This document shows positions 1 to 8,947 of a DNA stretch of 64,000 nt, one piece after another. This stretch comes from Saprospiraceae bacterium (GTDB lineage: Bacteria; Bacteroidota; Bacteroidia; Chitinophagales; Saprospiraceae). The DNA is taken from contig JABSSL010000090.1 of the NCBI GenBank assembly GCA_013214355.1, positions 17,135 through 81,134 on the forward strand. The letters are read 5' to 3'. The position numbers and the translations under genes are program-made. The stretch's first letter is position 1. Every line of letters begins with the position of its first letter. The notes under the pieces are model-generated. The model was not told the origin of the DNA. It was given only the letters and a program-made list of their open reading frames with translations, and searched no databases.

Positions 1-275
1 GTATCTTCAGCCTTTTCTCTAATGGAACACGTATTAATCATAATCAGGTCAGCCACCTCCATATTGCGAGTAGGCTGAAACCCAACTTCCGCAAGAATAG
101 ATGCTACAATTTCACTATCACTAAAATTCATCTGACAGCCATAGCTCTCTATATAGAAATGCTTCTGATTTGTAGCAGCACCTGGCAGCCCAGCCTCCTG
201 GAAGAACACTTCTCCTTGCTTGCTTTCGTCTATCTCCTTCTTAATGCCCGTAAGGGTCGGATTGTCGTTGTACAT
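1..275 (-). CDS. miaB: MiaB, tRNA methylthiotransferase (N-terminal part only)
   Basis: This gene runs off the left edge, so only the first ~91 codons are present. The protein adds a methylthio group to N6-isopentenyladenosine-37 of tRNAs. The visible part is the start of the N-terminal methylthiotransferase domain, with [15 protein letters not shown] (Cys47) and the second cluster cysteine in [13 protein letters not shown] (Cys83). These are two of the three cysteines that bind the auxiliary 4Fe-4S cluster in this family. The radical-SAM and TRAM domains lie outside the window. The start is the first ATG of the open frame and leaves a ~40-residue leader before the conserved domain. MiaB and MtaB/RimO are relatives; the CQMN and NTCSIRE wording points to MiaB. 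Confidence 0.9.
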   Translation of the reverse strand, partial: MYNDNPTLTGIKKEIDESKQGEVFFQEAGLPGAATNQKHFYIESYGCQMNFSDSEIVASILAEVGFQPTRNMEVADLIMINTCSIREKAED

Positions 276-311
276 ACTTTGCTAATTTGATCAACTCAAT
301 GCATCTACTTC

Positions 312-362
312 AAAAAAAGAGTGCATCTGAATCCCAAATGGTTCCGGATGCACTCTTTTTTT
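312..362 (-). terminator. Intrinsic terminator, probably bidirectional
   Basis: Nine perfect stem pairs (GAGTGCATC at 319-327 with GATGCACTC at 347-355) are flanked by an A7 run on one side and a T7 run on the other. The structure therefore works as a hairpin plus U-tract on either strand. It sits downstream of the leftward TonB receptor gene and upstream of the miaB start, so it most likely ends the receptor transcript and insulates miaB. Confidence 0.8.
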
Positions 363-545
363 CTGCTTCGACTAATCTGATGTTTGCGGCTACTCACAAA
401 TGAAATTCAACACTTTCTCTGGTCGTCATTTCATCTCATTTTATGATTGCCCACTGGACCTGTCGAAGAAGGTTTTTTATCAAAGCTACACCCAATTGGG
501 GTGCAAAAGTAATCAATTTTCAGTACTAATGTGACAAAATGTCAG

Positions 546-2846
546 TTAAAATTTGTAATCCAAGCGGACTGTCAAATTGCGTGGTTCTTCCAAGAGACCT
601 GGTCGGAAGTTGTAGGCAATATTGGTCACATTCCCGAGGATAATCGAGGCTTTGAAGTCTTCATTGAAACGATAAGCGGCTCTAATATTATGGCGCCAAA
701 AACCGTTGCCTATCCTTTCTCGGAATTCTACTAGGCCTGGAACGATCAGGAAGAAGATGGCATCAATGGCTTCTAACCTACTGTTATAAAAGCTCTCCAA
801 TCCAATATTGAACTGCTTGATTTGCGTTTCCAGGTCAAACTTGATCGTATGCTTGGATCTGTATTTCAAGATATTGTCAGAACTGGAAGAGTTATTAGCA
901 TTGCGTTGCGCCAATGTTCCACCGTCTGCTGGCAAAGGGGTGGGATCAAATTCATCAAACCTGGGATCGACGTAGGTATAACCGGCTAGAATGGTGGTGG
1001 GGGCCCCGAATAGATTGCCCTTTCCGGCAATGGAGATCTCCGCCCCAGAGATATCAGTACCACCAATGTTGACAGCATTGAAGGCCAGTTGGCTATTGAT
1101 GTTAAATTCAATCATATCCTCGTACTTCATGGTAAAAGCAGCCAAGTCCACAAAGCCTTCAAAGCCGCCTAAGCGAAACCCTTGCTTGATCCCCAATTCA
1201 GCTGACCATCCTGTTTCTGATCCTAGAGTAGGATTGGGTACCACAGGAAATCCGGCATTCGTGAAGATGAACTTTTCAGCAATGGTAGGGAAACGATAAC
1301 CTTGACCCCAAGATCCCCGGATGTAGGTGAAATCCGCCAGCTGATAATTCAACCCCAACCGAAGCACTGGCTTGGATTCACGTTCCTCAGAAGGATCTAC
1401 CACACCATTGAGGAAGACCCCATCGGTATAGCTGAAACCGGGGTTATTCAGCACATTATCTTCGTAGCGAAATCCGAGAGAGACATTGAGTCGGTTAAAG
1501 AATTTCTTGTCAAATTGTAAATAGGCAGCTAAGTTTTGTGAAGTGAAGGTGGTATCACCGTATAATTCGGCTTCTACTCGGGTAGCTCTCCCTACAAAAC
1601 CACCTGTCATGACTAAATTGGCTGCCTGAAATCGCTTCTGATACTGGTATTCTCCATACAGCGTGTAGGAGTAATTGGATTGGTTATTATCGTTATTATT
1701 GTTGACCTCATGGTAACGCGTGAGCACTCGATGCTTCGCTCCGTTTTTTTCGAAGTATACCAAGTAAGGATCAATATTGTAGCGTACCCGATCTCGGGCA
1801 GTTGCAGTACCGGCATTACCAATGTAGGCAGAGGTGTCAGCTGACCAGTAAGAGAAGGCAGCAGATTCCCCGGCGTTTATATTGGCATTTACACCGAATG
1901 ATAAGCGATCGCTAACTCGATAACGCGTACCAATATTAAAGCGGCCATAGCGATTATAAGTGTCCTTGTTGAAACTTTCTTCCTTGTTGTAAAACCCGCC
2001 GAGGACCAGATCAAACTTGTTAAATTTCTGCTTATGGGAAAGACTGGCAATCAGATGGTAGGGAGCGGAATCCCACCATTTAAGCCGTTTGTCTTTCGGC
2101 GAAAAATAGTTCGTATAGGCAATGGATGCTTTCGTTTCAGGCTCAAGACTCGGGAAAGTTGTACGGACATTTACTATCCCATTCAATGCTGCCGAGCCAT
2201 ATAGCGCCGAGGCGGCTCCTTTCACCACTTCTATTTGCTCGATGCTTTCCACAGGTACATCATCCCAATTGGGAAACCCAGCATCTGCATTGAGGATAGG
2301 AATGTCATCCACCAACAAAAGAACCCTACTTCCTGCACCTTGAGAGAAACCAGATCCTCCTCTGATATTAGCCTGACCATCGATTACGGTTACACCTGGC
2401 ACTTTTTGTAGTGCATCGTCCAGGGCCGGCTTGTTGGTGCTTTGAATAAGATCAGGTTGTAAGACTTCCAATGATACTGTTACCTCACCCAAAGGCTTAT
2501 CAAATTTTCCGGTGGTAACGGTTGCTGTTTGCAGCAGATTGGTCTGTGGCTCAAGTCCAAGATTAATGGATAAGTTTTCACCCGCTTTTAGCTCGATAGT
2601 TTGGGTGGTCGTTTCGTAACCTACATAGCGGACGGTAAGTTGGTGTGTTCCTTCGTTGATGGTGATCGAATAATTGCCATCGAAATCCGTCAGCGTTCCC
2701 TTTTGACCTATTTGAATGGTGGCTGCGATGAGTGGTTCTTGCGTTGCATTATCCGTAATTTGTCCTGTGAGCGTTGCTAATTGTTGCCCCATTAAAATCC
2801 CTCCCATTAACAAGAACGGGATGGTGAATAGATGCCTTCTGTTCAT
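546..2846 (-). CDS. TonB-dependent outer-membrane receptor with CarboxypepD-like N-domain
   Basis: A 766-residue outer-membrane receptor that should import a ligand using TonB energy; the ligand cannot be told from sequence. In order: a signal peptide (MNRRHLFTIPFLLMGGILMGQ), a carboxypeptidase-regulatory-like beta domain (about 25-105, with GQITDNATQEPLIAATI and DFDGNYSI), a plug domain (about 120-235, with LQKVPGVTVIDGQANIRGG and VEVVKG-type wording) and a 22-strand-type barrel ending in the aromatic residue of VRLDYKF. An in-frame ATG ten codons upstream exists, but starting at 2846 puts the signal peptide at the N-terminus. It stands alone without a SusD partner, and its size is smaller than SusC proteins. 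It is therefore more like the siderophore/metal/vitamin type of receptor than a SusC glycan importer. Confidence 0.9.
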   Translation of the reverse strand: MNRRHLFTIPFLLMGGILMGQQLATLTGQITDNATQEPLIAATIQIGQKGTLTDFDGNYSITINEGTHQLTVRYVGYETTTQTIELKAGENLSINLGLEPQTNLLQTATVTTGKFDKPLGEVTVSLEVLQPDLIQSTNKPALDDALQKVPGVTVIDGQANIRGGSGFSQGAGSRVLLLVDDIPILNADAGFPNWDDVPVESIEQIEVVKGAASALYGSAALNGIVNVRTTFPSLEPETKASIAYTNYFSPKDKRLKWWDSAPYHLIASLSHKQKFNKFDLVLGGFYNKEESFNKDTYNRYGRFNIGTRYRVSDRLSFGVNANINAGESAAFSYWSADTSAYIGNAGTATARDRVRYNIDPYLVYFEKNGAKHRVLTRYHEVNNNNDNNQSNYSYTLYGEYQYQKRFQAANLVMTGGFVGRATRVEAELYGDTTFTSQNLAAYLQFDKKFFNRLNVSLGFRYEDNVLNNPGFSYTDGVFLNGVVDPSEERESKPVLRLGLNYQLADFTYIRGSWGQGYRFPTIAEKFIFTNAGFPVVPNPTLGSETGWSAELGIKQGFRLGGFEGFVDLAAFTMKYEDMIEFNINSQLAFNAVNIGGTDISGAEISIAGKGNLFGAPTTILAGYTYVDPRFDEFDPTPLPADGGTLAQRNANNSSSSDNILKYRSKHTIKFDLETQIKQFNIGLESFYNSRLEAIDAIFFLIVPGLVEFRERIGNGFWRHNIRAAYRFNEDFKASIILGNVTNIAYNFRPGLLEEPRNLTVRLDYKF

Positions 2847-3530
2847 ATATTCCGGAGTTTGTTTTGGAATTAACAATGAATTATGCTCAGATGGGTAGCT
2901 TGAAGAAATGAGTGCTGCTATTGACTATTGTAAAGTCGAGTATGTGGTCTTAGGAAAGGTGTTCTACGCAGCAAATGTAGCACATTTCTGGAAAATAGAT
3001 AGCGTGAAAGTTAGTATCAAGCTGGACTTTCTGGCCAACAGAAAAAAATATGCTGTACAGGAATCCGTCAATCCTATCCTTCCGTAAAAATTACATTTTT
3101 CTGATAGACAGGTGCTTATGTTGTGTGCATACCATGTTGAGAAAAGAGAATCGACTTGTAAGTTGGCTGACGAACCTCAGTCTAAGAAGTGTTAAAAAAT
3201 AATTTTCAACTACAGATTGTCGGTAAACCGCTAACTTTGCACGAATTATTATTGTCAATAATGTCATCTAAAAACAAGAGATATTATATCTTGCGATAGA
3301 TGTAAAGGCAAAGCAGTTGCAGAGGAAAGCACCCGCCACCATTGGGTTCTGGCCTGGTAACTACCTATTATATAATCACTTTGAATCACTAAAAATTGGC
3401 GCTGTTGTCCTGCGGATAAACTTGCATAAATCGGGAGCAAATTGAAGCTCGGTGACTACACAGTGCTAAACTTTAAATTTGTTGCCGCATCTTATCCACA
3501 CTAACTCGCCACTCAAAATCGCCTACAGAT
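2847..3530. other. 684-base intergenic region; long leader of the T9SS gene
   Basis: No convincing gene. The left part should hold the promoter of the leftward receptor gene. In the right part a TAACTTTG box (3232-3239) would give the downstream gene a 5' leader of about 290 bases. The stretch 3300-3390 is locally G/C-rich with several short complementary blocks (ACCC, GCC, ACC followed by GGGT, GGC, GGT in the same order), but I could not fit it to any riboswitch consensus I know. Confidence 0.5.
3232..3239 (+). promoter_or_regulatory. Candidate Bacteroidota -7 box (TAACTTTG)
   Basis: Exact match to the Bacteroidota sigma-A -7 consensus TAnnTTTG, upstream of the T9SS cargo gene at 3531. I do not see a clear TTTG -33 box at the usual ~19-21 base distance, so this stays a weak call. 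Confidence 0.3.
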
Positions 3531-4361
3531 ATGAAGCAAAAATTTTTACTCTTCTTTGTTTTTATTTTAGGATTAGGTGCAATAAATGCACAAACTTGTG
3601 ATCCGGATACAACGGGACTTCCAGAAGGTTTTTTGATTGACCCGCTGCCATATATTGCCGAGACCAATCCAACTGGTGGTATTGACACTGCTGCCATTGT
3701 TGGACAACCATTCGAATTTGTTCTGACTTTCGCTACTCCCGCAACTTTTGAGGTGAGCGGTTTGGGGGCCTTTGATGTAACTTCCATCGATTTGGCTACC
3801 GAAGGTGCGTTGAGCAATTTGCCAGCATCTATGGATTATGTTTGTAATCCTCCGAACTGTGTCTTTGAGAAAGATTCAATCGGCTGTGTGCTGGTCTTCG
3901 GAACGCCTACGATGGACGAGGCTGGAGATGGTAGCACTGTTTATGATGTCGGTGTCACCACGGTAGTTCGGACTACCATTGCTGCGGTACCTTTCAATTT
4001 TCCTAGTACTTTATTTCCAGGTAACTACTTTCTGTGTGTAAAGGCTACGCCGGATACCCCAGATTGTGAATTCTTACTAGCGGATAATAATGACCTAAGT
4101 GATCGGGTAGCGCGGATGTATAATCGACCTAATCCGACCTCGGGATTCACAGAAATTGTCATAGAATCTATGGAAAGCGGGCAGTTTTTGCTGACGGTCT
4201 CAGATATGTTAGGCCGGCAGCTGCATTATCAACCCGTCGATGTGATCGCTGGTACGAATCAATTTAACTTTGATGCGAGCCACTTGGCAGAAGGGATGTA
4301 TATCTATACATTAAGTGATGGCCGGGCTCGAACGAGTCAAAAAATGATGATCAGACGCTAA
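3531..4361 (+). CDS. Secreted protein with type IX secretion C-terminal domain (276 aa)
   Basis: Exported protein of unknown function. It has a clear signal peptide (MKQKFLLFFVFILGLGAINAQ), a beta-rich middle and a Por/T9SS type-A sorting domain in roughly the last 80 residues. That domain contains NRPNPTSGFTEIVIES, the LLTVSDMLGRQ turn, and the LAEGMYIYTL pattern before a basic end (KMMIRR). It should cross the outer membrane through the type IX system. Residues ~97-147 carry an NLPASM...CVLVFGTP...YDVGV motif that resembles putative Ig (He_PIG-type) domains and recurs in the next gene. Four or more cysteines in the middle suggest disulphides after export. It lies 106 bases upstream of a related gene, with a hairpin between them. 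Confidence 0.8.
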   Translation: MKQKFLLFFVFILGLGAINAQTCDPDTTGLPEGFLIDPLPYIAETNPTGGIDTAAIVGQPFEFVLTFATPATFEVSGLGAFDVTSIDLATEGALSNLPASMDYVCNPPNCVFEKDSIGCVLVFGTPTMDEAGDGSTVYDVGVTTVVRTTIAAVPFNFPSTLFPGNYFLCVKATPDTPDCEFLLADNNDLSDRVARMYNRPNPTSGFTEIVIESMESGQFLLTVSDMLGRQLHYQPVDVIAGTNQFNFDASHLAEGMYIYTLSDGRARTSQKMMIRR

Positions 4362-4412
4362 GCTCTTTCATCCTTATGGATGATTGTCAGACACTTACAT
4401 AAAATCTCATGG

Positions 4413-4442
4413 ACAGACGCCTAATTCACATTAGGCGTCTGT
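4413..4442 (+). terminator. 13-bp perfect hairpin after the first T9SS gene
   Basis: ACAGACGCCTAAT (4413-4425) pairs perfectly with 4430-4442 around a TCAC loop. The following bases are only moderately T-rich (GTTCTCATTT), so it may be a terminator or an mRNA-end stabiliser separating two related cargo genes. Confidence 0.6.
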
Positions 4443-4467
4443 TCTCATTTCCCAGTTTATTGTTTTT

Positions 4468-6285
4468 ATGAAAAAATCTTTACTATTTCTCTCTCTGGTT
4501 TGGCTTGCCGTAAATCTAAAAGCTCAAAATGGTTGTCCAGGTTGTGCCATCAACTTGCCCGTGGATTTAGCTGAGGACACGCTCTTTCTAAGTGATGCAC
4601 CGGCTGGTCAAGCTAATATTTATTACGATCAAGATCTAAGCTTCCGCTTACCCAGAACTACCACACCGGTTGCTTCTATTGATAGTACAACTCCACCCAA
4701 TCTGGCGATTTCAAGTTTTGAGATAGTATCCGTTAGTAATTTGCCACCTGGCTTAAGTTGGGAAGCGAATCAAAGGGAATTTGATACCAGCGAAGAAACG
4801 GATGGTTGTGTGAAAATTTGTGGCACGCCATTGATCCCTGGTTTATATAATGTCGAAGTAGTACTTGATGCCCAGGTGGTCATCATTTCGCGTCGTACAT
4901 CTTTTTCCTTTACCCTATTGATCCAGCCTGGTGTAACGGCTACGGATGGTTTCAGAATGATCAATAATGTAGGATGCGGCGAGCTTGATGTTACTTTTAT
5001 CAATACGATTCCTTCCAATGAAGTTGAAGGGTTTTCCTATCGATGGGATTTTGGCAATGGTCTAGTCAGTGAAGAAGAAAACCCAATGCCTTTGACTTAT
5101 GATGAGCCTGGAATTTACGAAGTTAATTACGAAGCAGTCATTGATACAGCTGGCTTCTTTTTGACTAAAGTGCTCATCGAAGAAACCACTTGTAACGATA
5201 TTTTAGGGGGACGTCCTGATCTCAAGATCGATGTCATAGAACCTGACGGTACAACAGTTTACACTTCTGATATTATTACGAATGCCACCCTGCCCTTGAC
5301 ATTTGAGTTGTTACAACCGATTGAAGATATTGGTAATTATAGCCTTCGTGTTACGGATGATGACAGTGGGATCGGTGGTGCTGATGATGTTTGTGGGATA
5401 GTGAATTTTACGCAGAATACTGAAGGCAGCTTGACTGATGGAGATGACCTAAAAGTAACCCTTACCATTACACATCCGGTAGAAACGATAAACTCAAAGG
5501 ATACCGTATTTGTTTTTGCACAACCGGAAGCTCCTGATTTAGTTTTAGAGGAGCAGTTTCCTTTGTGTGAAGGAGATACGATTGAAGCCATGGTACTAAA
5601 TTATCAGGATGGCTTACAGTGGGTGCAAGATAGTACTTCTCTGTTTGAGGAGACGGAGGCTACTTTAAAAATCAGTGAAAATGGAACCTATTGGGCCAGA
5701 TATATATCGCCAGAAGGTTGTTCGAGTGAATCGCTACCTGTATCTGCTAGCTTTGGGATGGTACCTAGCGGGATAGCATTTGAGGTGGAAAACAACTTGC
5801 TAAGTGTTTTTCAGCCAGAAGATTTGCCAGAGAGTAGTAGTGTTGCTTGGCAAGCAGATGGAGCAATGATACCAGGGGCAGACGGTTTAGTATTCTGTGT
5901 TGACAGTTCTGCCACTTACACTTTGGTAGTAACCGATGAAGAAACGGGCTGTTTTGCTACTTTTAGTCAAATGGTGACTTATGACCCGAATTTCCCTAAC
6001 TGTGTCTCATCAAATGAAGAAGTTTATAGAGAGGATTTGGCTAGGGTTTATCCCAACCCATTTCAAGAAAATATAGTAGTGGAGATTCAAGATCCTACAA
6101 CTCAGCCCAGTAACTTTAGAGTAATTTCTGTCGATGGAAGAGAAATAATTGCTGGAAAATGGAGAGATTTGCCGGGAAATTGGGATAAAAAAGAACTTCC
6201 AGTGTATGAATTAGCAAAAGGTATATATATATTACAACTTTTTACAGGACGTTTACACCAAAACATCAAACTTGTCAAAGAATAA
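4468..6285 (+). CDS. PKD-domain secreted protein with T9SS C-terminal domain (605 aa)
   Basis: Exported multi-domain protein, probably surface-attached or released; no catalytic domain is recognisable. It has a signal peptide (MKKSLLFLSLVWLAVNLKAQ) and an Ig-like module near 91-137 (NLPPGLSW...CVKICGTPLIPGLYNVEV). A PKD domain follows at about 187-225 (FSYRWDFGNGLVS...EPGIYEV), then further beta-rich segments including a CEGDTI...WVQDSTSLFEETEATL repeat typical of Bacteroidota adhesin-like proteins. A T9SS sorting domain fills about 527-605 (VYPNPFQENIVVEI, LAKGIYILQL). Its N-terminal module is clearly related to the one in the preceding gene, so the two are probably tandem duplicates that diverged. 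The family normally serves adhesion, gliding or polymer binding; that is inference here. Confidence 0.85.
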   Translation: MKKSLLFLSLVWLAVNLKAQNGCPGCAINLPVDLAEDTLFLSDAPAGQANIYYDQDLSFRLPRTTTPVASIDSTTPPNLAISSFEIVSVSNLPPGLSWEANQREFDTSEETDGCVKICGTPLIPGLYNVEVVLDAQVVIISRRTSFSFTLLIQPGVTATDGFRMINNVGCGELDVTFINTIPSNEVEGFSYRWDFGNGLVSEEENPMPLTYDEPGIYEVNYEAVIDTAGFFLTKVLIEETTCNDILGGRPDLKIDVIEPDGTTVYTSDIITNATLPLTFELLQPIEDIGNYSLRVTDDDSGIGGADDVCGIVNFTQNTEGSLTDGDDLKVTLTITHPVETINSKDTVFVFAQPEAPDLVLEEQFPLCEGDTIEAMVLNYQDGLQWVQDSTSLFEETEATLKISENGTYWARYISPEGCSSESLPVSASFGMVPSGIAFEVENNLLSVFQPEDLPESSSVAWQADGAMIPGADGLVFCVDSSATYTLVVTDEETGCFATFSQMVTYDPNFPNCVSSNEEVYREDLARVYPNPFQENIVVEIQDPTTQPSNFRVISVDGREIIAGKWRDLPGNWDKKELPVYELAKGIYILQLFTGRLHQNIKLVKE

Positions 6286-6356
6286 AGTTCTGGATCAAGT
6301 TTTTGCCCGGTAGAAAGATTGAGCCAGAACCATGAATAATTAAACGTTAATGCCCA

Positions 6357-8252
6357 ATGACGGTTAAGATGGAAAAGCGGAAGATGGGAAACCTAGTGAC
6401 AGAAGGCATCCCCGAGATTCCGTTGAAAGTAAAAGAAAGATTAGAGGAGTACCGCAACACCAAGGAAGCCCAGTTCTTAGATTGGCTGGATGAAGAGGAG
6501 GGGCTCCTAATCAGTACGCGCTCTGAAGATAGTGCCCAGATCCATGCTGTCCGGTATCCGGGAGCTGCTATGCAGCAACTTACCTTTTTTTCCGAACCCA
6601 TCGTTAATGCCAAGGTTCGCCCACAATCTGCTGGTAATCAATTTATTTTCTCCAAGGATAAAGGTGGAGATGAAGCCTTTCAACTTTATCTTTTTGATAT
6701 TGATAACAGCAGCTATGATTTACTTACCGATGGTGAATCCAAGAGTGATTACCCTTTATGGAGCAATCGGGGAGACTGTCTGGTCTACACCACCACGGCT
6801 GAGAATGGGGTAGATATGAACCCTGTGCTATGTTTCCCTGGTGAAGACAAGGCTGACCGGGTTTTATTTAGAAAAGAAGGATATTGGTATCCATTGAGTT
6901 GGTCCAAGGATGATCGTTATCTCGCTCTCATTCGATATATATCTATCGAGGATAGTCAATTGTATATTTTTGATGTAGAGCAAGACAAACTGATTGCTGC
7001 TTATCCAGACCAGGAACAGATCAGTTGTCGATATGCTATTTGGTCCAAGCATTCAAATTGTCTTTTTTACACCTGTAACGTAAGCAGTCAATTTCTTCAG
7101 CTGTATTGCTGGGACTGGACAAGTGGAGAAAGAAAACCATTATTTGCTGATTTACAATGGGATATAGAGTCTTTAAGCTTATCTAGTGATGGGGCATCCC
7201 TAGCTTTTACCGTAAATGAAGAAGGCTACAGTTCGCTGTATATCATGAATACGGAGGATTTTAGCATTAGCCGAGTTGAGGAAATTCCGCAAGGACTGAT
7301 CTCCGGTTTGAACTGGCATCCACGGACTACCCAACTGGCTTTCTCGTTAAATACAGCTACGGCTCCTTCCGATGTTTTTGTATGGGATGTGCTAAGTAGT
7401 AGCTTACAGCAGTGGACTTTTAGCGAAATGGGAGATCTATCCTCCGATCGTTTGGTAGCTCCACGACTAATTAATTATCCCACCTTTGATGAGGTGGATG
7501 GACAAAAAAGGACGATCTCTGCTTTTTACTTCAAACCACCGGTGCATAAAGACAGATATCCGGTCTTAGTGTATATCCATGGGGGACCAGAAAGTCAATT
7601 TCGACCCTTCTTTTCCCCAATCTTTCAGTTTTACCTGCAAGAACTGGGTGTGGCGATCATTGCGCCCAATGTGCGTGGATCATCGGGCTACGGAAAAGCT
7701 TTCTTAGCTTTGGATAATGGATATAAGCGAGAGGATTCTGTTCATGATATCGGCAAATTGATTGATTGGATTGAAGATCAAAAAGAGTTGGACCACGAGC
7801 GCATCGCTGTGATGGGCGGATCCTACGGAGGTTATATGGTGCTGGCTTCTATGGCGCATTTTAATCACCGACTCCGCTGTGGGATTGACATTGTGGGGAT
7901 CAGTAATTTCATTACTTTCCTTAAGAACACTAAATCCTATCGTCGCCGCCTGAGGAGGGTAGAGTATGGAGATGAAAGAGATCCCGATATGCGCGAACAT
8001 TTAGAAAAGATCTCGCCCACTACCAATGCGCACAAAATCAATAAGCCCATTTTTATTGTGCAGGGGCAGAATGATCCTCGTGTGCCAGCCAGTGAAGCGG
8101 AACAAATGCTAGATGCTATCCGGAGTAATGGGGGAGAGGCTTGGTATCTATTAGCTAAGGATGAAGGGCATGGCTTCAAGAAAAAAAGAAACCGAGATTA
8201 CTTCACTCAGACGGTTATTCTATTCTTACAACGTTATTTATTGGAGTTTTAG
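6357..8252 (+). CDS. S9-family prolyl oligopeptidase-like serine peptidase
   Basis: A 631-residue cytoplasmic peptidase of the S9C acylaminoacyl/dipeptidyl peptidase kind, cleaving short peptides. The N-terminal ~380 residues form a WD40-like beta-propeller (repeats such as SKSDYPLWSNRGDCLVYTT and WHPRTTQLAFSLN). The C-terminal alpha/beta hydrolase holds the complete triad: Ser489 in GGSYGGY, Asp573 in QGQNDPRV and His605 in DEGHGF. The oxyanion-side motif YIHGGPE is present. There is no signal peptide, which sets it apart from the exported DPP-IV homologues common in Bacteroidota. The start is the first ATG; a second at codon 5 would do equally well. Monocistronic by layout: 71 bases after the T9SS gene and tail-to-tail with yigZ. 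Confidence 0.9.
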   Translation: MTVKMEKRKMGNLVTEGIPEIPLKVKERLEEYRNTKEAQFLDWLDEEEGLLISTRSEDSAQIHAVRYPGAAMQQLTFFSEPIVNAKVRPQSAGNQFIFSKDKGGDEAFQLYLFDIDNSSYDLLTDGESKSDYPLWSNRGDCLVYTTTAENGVDMNPVLCFPGEDKADRVLFRKEGYWYPLSWSKDDRYLALIRYISIEDSQLYIFDVEQDKLIAAYPDQEQISCRYAIWSKHSNCLFYTCNVSSQFLQLYCWDWTSGERKPLFADLQWDIESLSLSSDGASLAFTVNEEGYSSLYIMNTEDFSISRVEEIPQGLISGLNWHPRTTQLAFSLNTATAPSDVFVWDVLSSSLQQWTFSEMGDLSSDRLVAPRLINYPTFDEVDGQKRTISAFYFKPPVHKDRYPVLVYIHGGPESQFRPFFSPIFQFYLQELGVAIIAPNVRGSSGYGKAFLALDNGYKREDSVHDIGKLIDWIEDQKELDHERIAVMGGSYGGYMVLASMAHFNHRLRCGIDIVGISNFITFLKNTKSYRRRLRRVEYGDERDPDMREHLEKISPTTNAHKINKPIFIVQGQNDPRVPASEAEQMLDAIRSNGGEAWYLLAKDEGHGFKKKRNRDYFTQTVILFLQRYLLEF

Positions 8253-8293
8253 TGATCCAGATCCATGTTGCATGCATAATGGATTATCCATTA

Positions 8294-8947
8294 TCACCGC
8301 GTGTAGGCTAGATTCACCTCCAAGCCCTCAATCGATTCAATCCCTGCTGCCTCCTCCAAACTTACTTGTTTGATCTGTGCTTTCAATTTCAGCAGAATAT
8401 CTTCCACCTCACTCTGCCTGATGGCGATTTCCAATAATCCGGCTTCGGTAAACTCTTGTTTAATTACGTCCAGTTTTAGTTTTTTAACAGCATTCATTAC
8501 TGAACTCATTAAGCTGTAATCGAACTCCAATCTGTAGATATCTTCGACCAATCTGGTTATGATGTCAGCCTCCTCTAAAGCGGCCGCAGTACTGACTTTG
8601 TATGCATTAATTAGGCCTGATGTGCCCAGGAGCGTCCCTCCAAAATACCGCACCACAATAACGATCACATTAGTCAACTCAAAGCTATCGATTTGGCCAA
8701 GGATCGGTCGGCCGGCTGTACCACTAGGTTCTCCGTCATCGTTGGCTCGGAAATTGTTTTTGTCGACACCCAGTCGATAGGCATAGCAATGATGTCTTCC
8801 CTTCGGGTGCTCCTTTTTAACTTGCAGCAAGCTTGCCTGCCATTCTTCGGCTGTGTAAGCAGGAAAGGCATAGGCCAAGAATTTGCTACCTCGGTCTCGG
8901 AATTCGCCGTAGGCAGGCTCTGCTATCGTCTTGTATTGGTCAATCAT
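8294..8947 (-). CDS. yigZ: YigZ/IMPACT family protein
   Basis: A 217-residue member of the UPF0029/IMPACT family. It carries the signature RHHCYAYRLG...NDDGEPSGTAGRPIL and VVRYFGGTLLGTSGLINAY in the N-terminal domain, and a C-terminal ferredoxin-like YigZ domain. Family members bind translation or nucleic-acid components; the bacterial role is not settled, so none is assigned. The ATG overlaps the purK stop by four bases (ATGA), so the two are translationally coupled. The length is normal for the family. Confidence 0.88.
   Translation of the reverse strand: MIDQYKTIAEPAYGEFRDRGSKFLAYAFPAYTAEEWQASLLQVKKEHPKGRHHCYAYRLGVDKNNFRANDDGEPSGTAGRPILGQIDSFELTNVIVIVVRYFGGTLLGTSGLINAYKVSTAAALEEADIITRLVEDIYRLEFDYSLMSSVMNAVKKLKLDVIKQEFTEAGLLEIAIRQSEVEDILLKLKAQIKQVSLEEAAGIESIEGLEVNLAYTR

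Noticed and set aside
3300..3390. Possible riboswitch (cyclic-di-GMP or similar) in the leader of the T9SS gene
   Set aside because: Blocks such as GGCAAAGCA and GGTAACTACC resemble parts of known aptamers, but the order and pairing do not fit any consensus I can recall.
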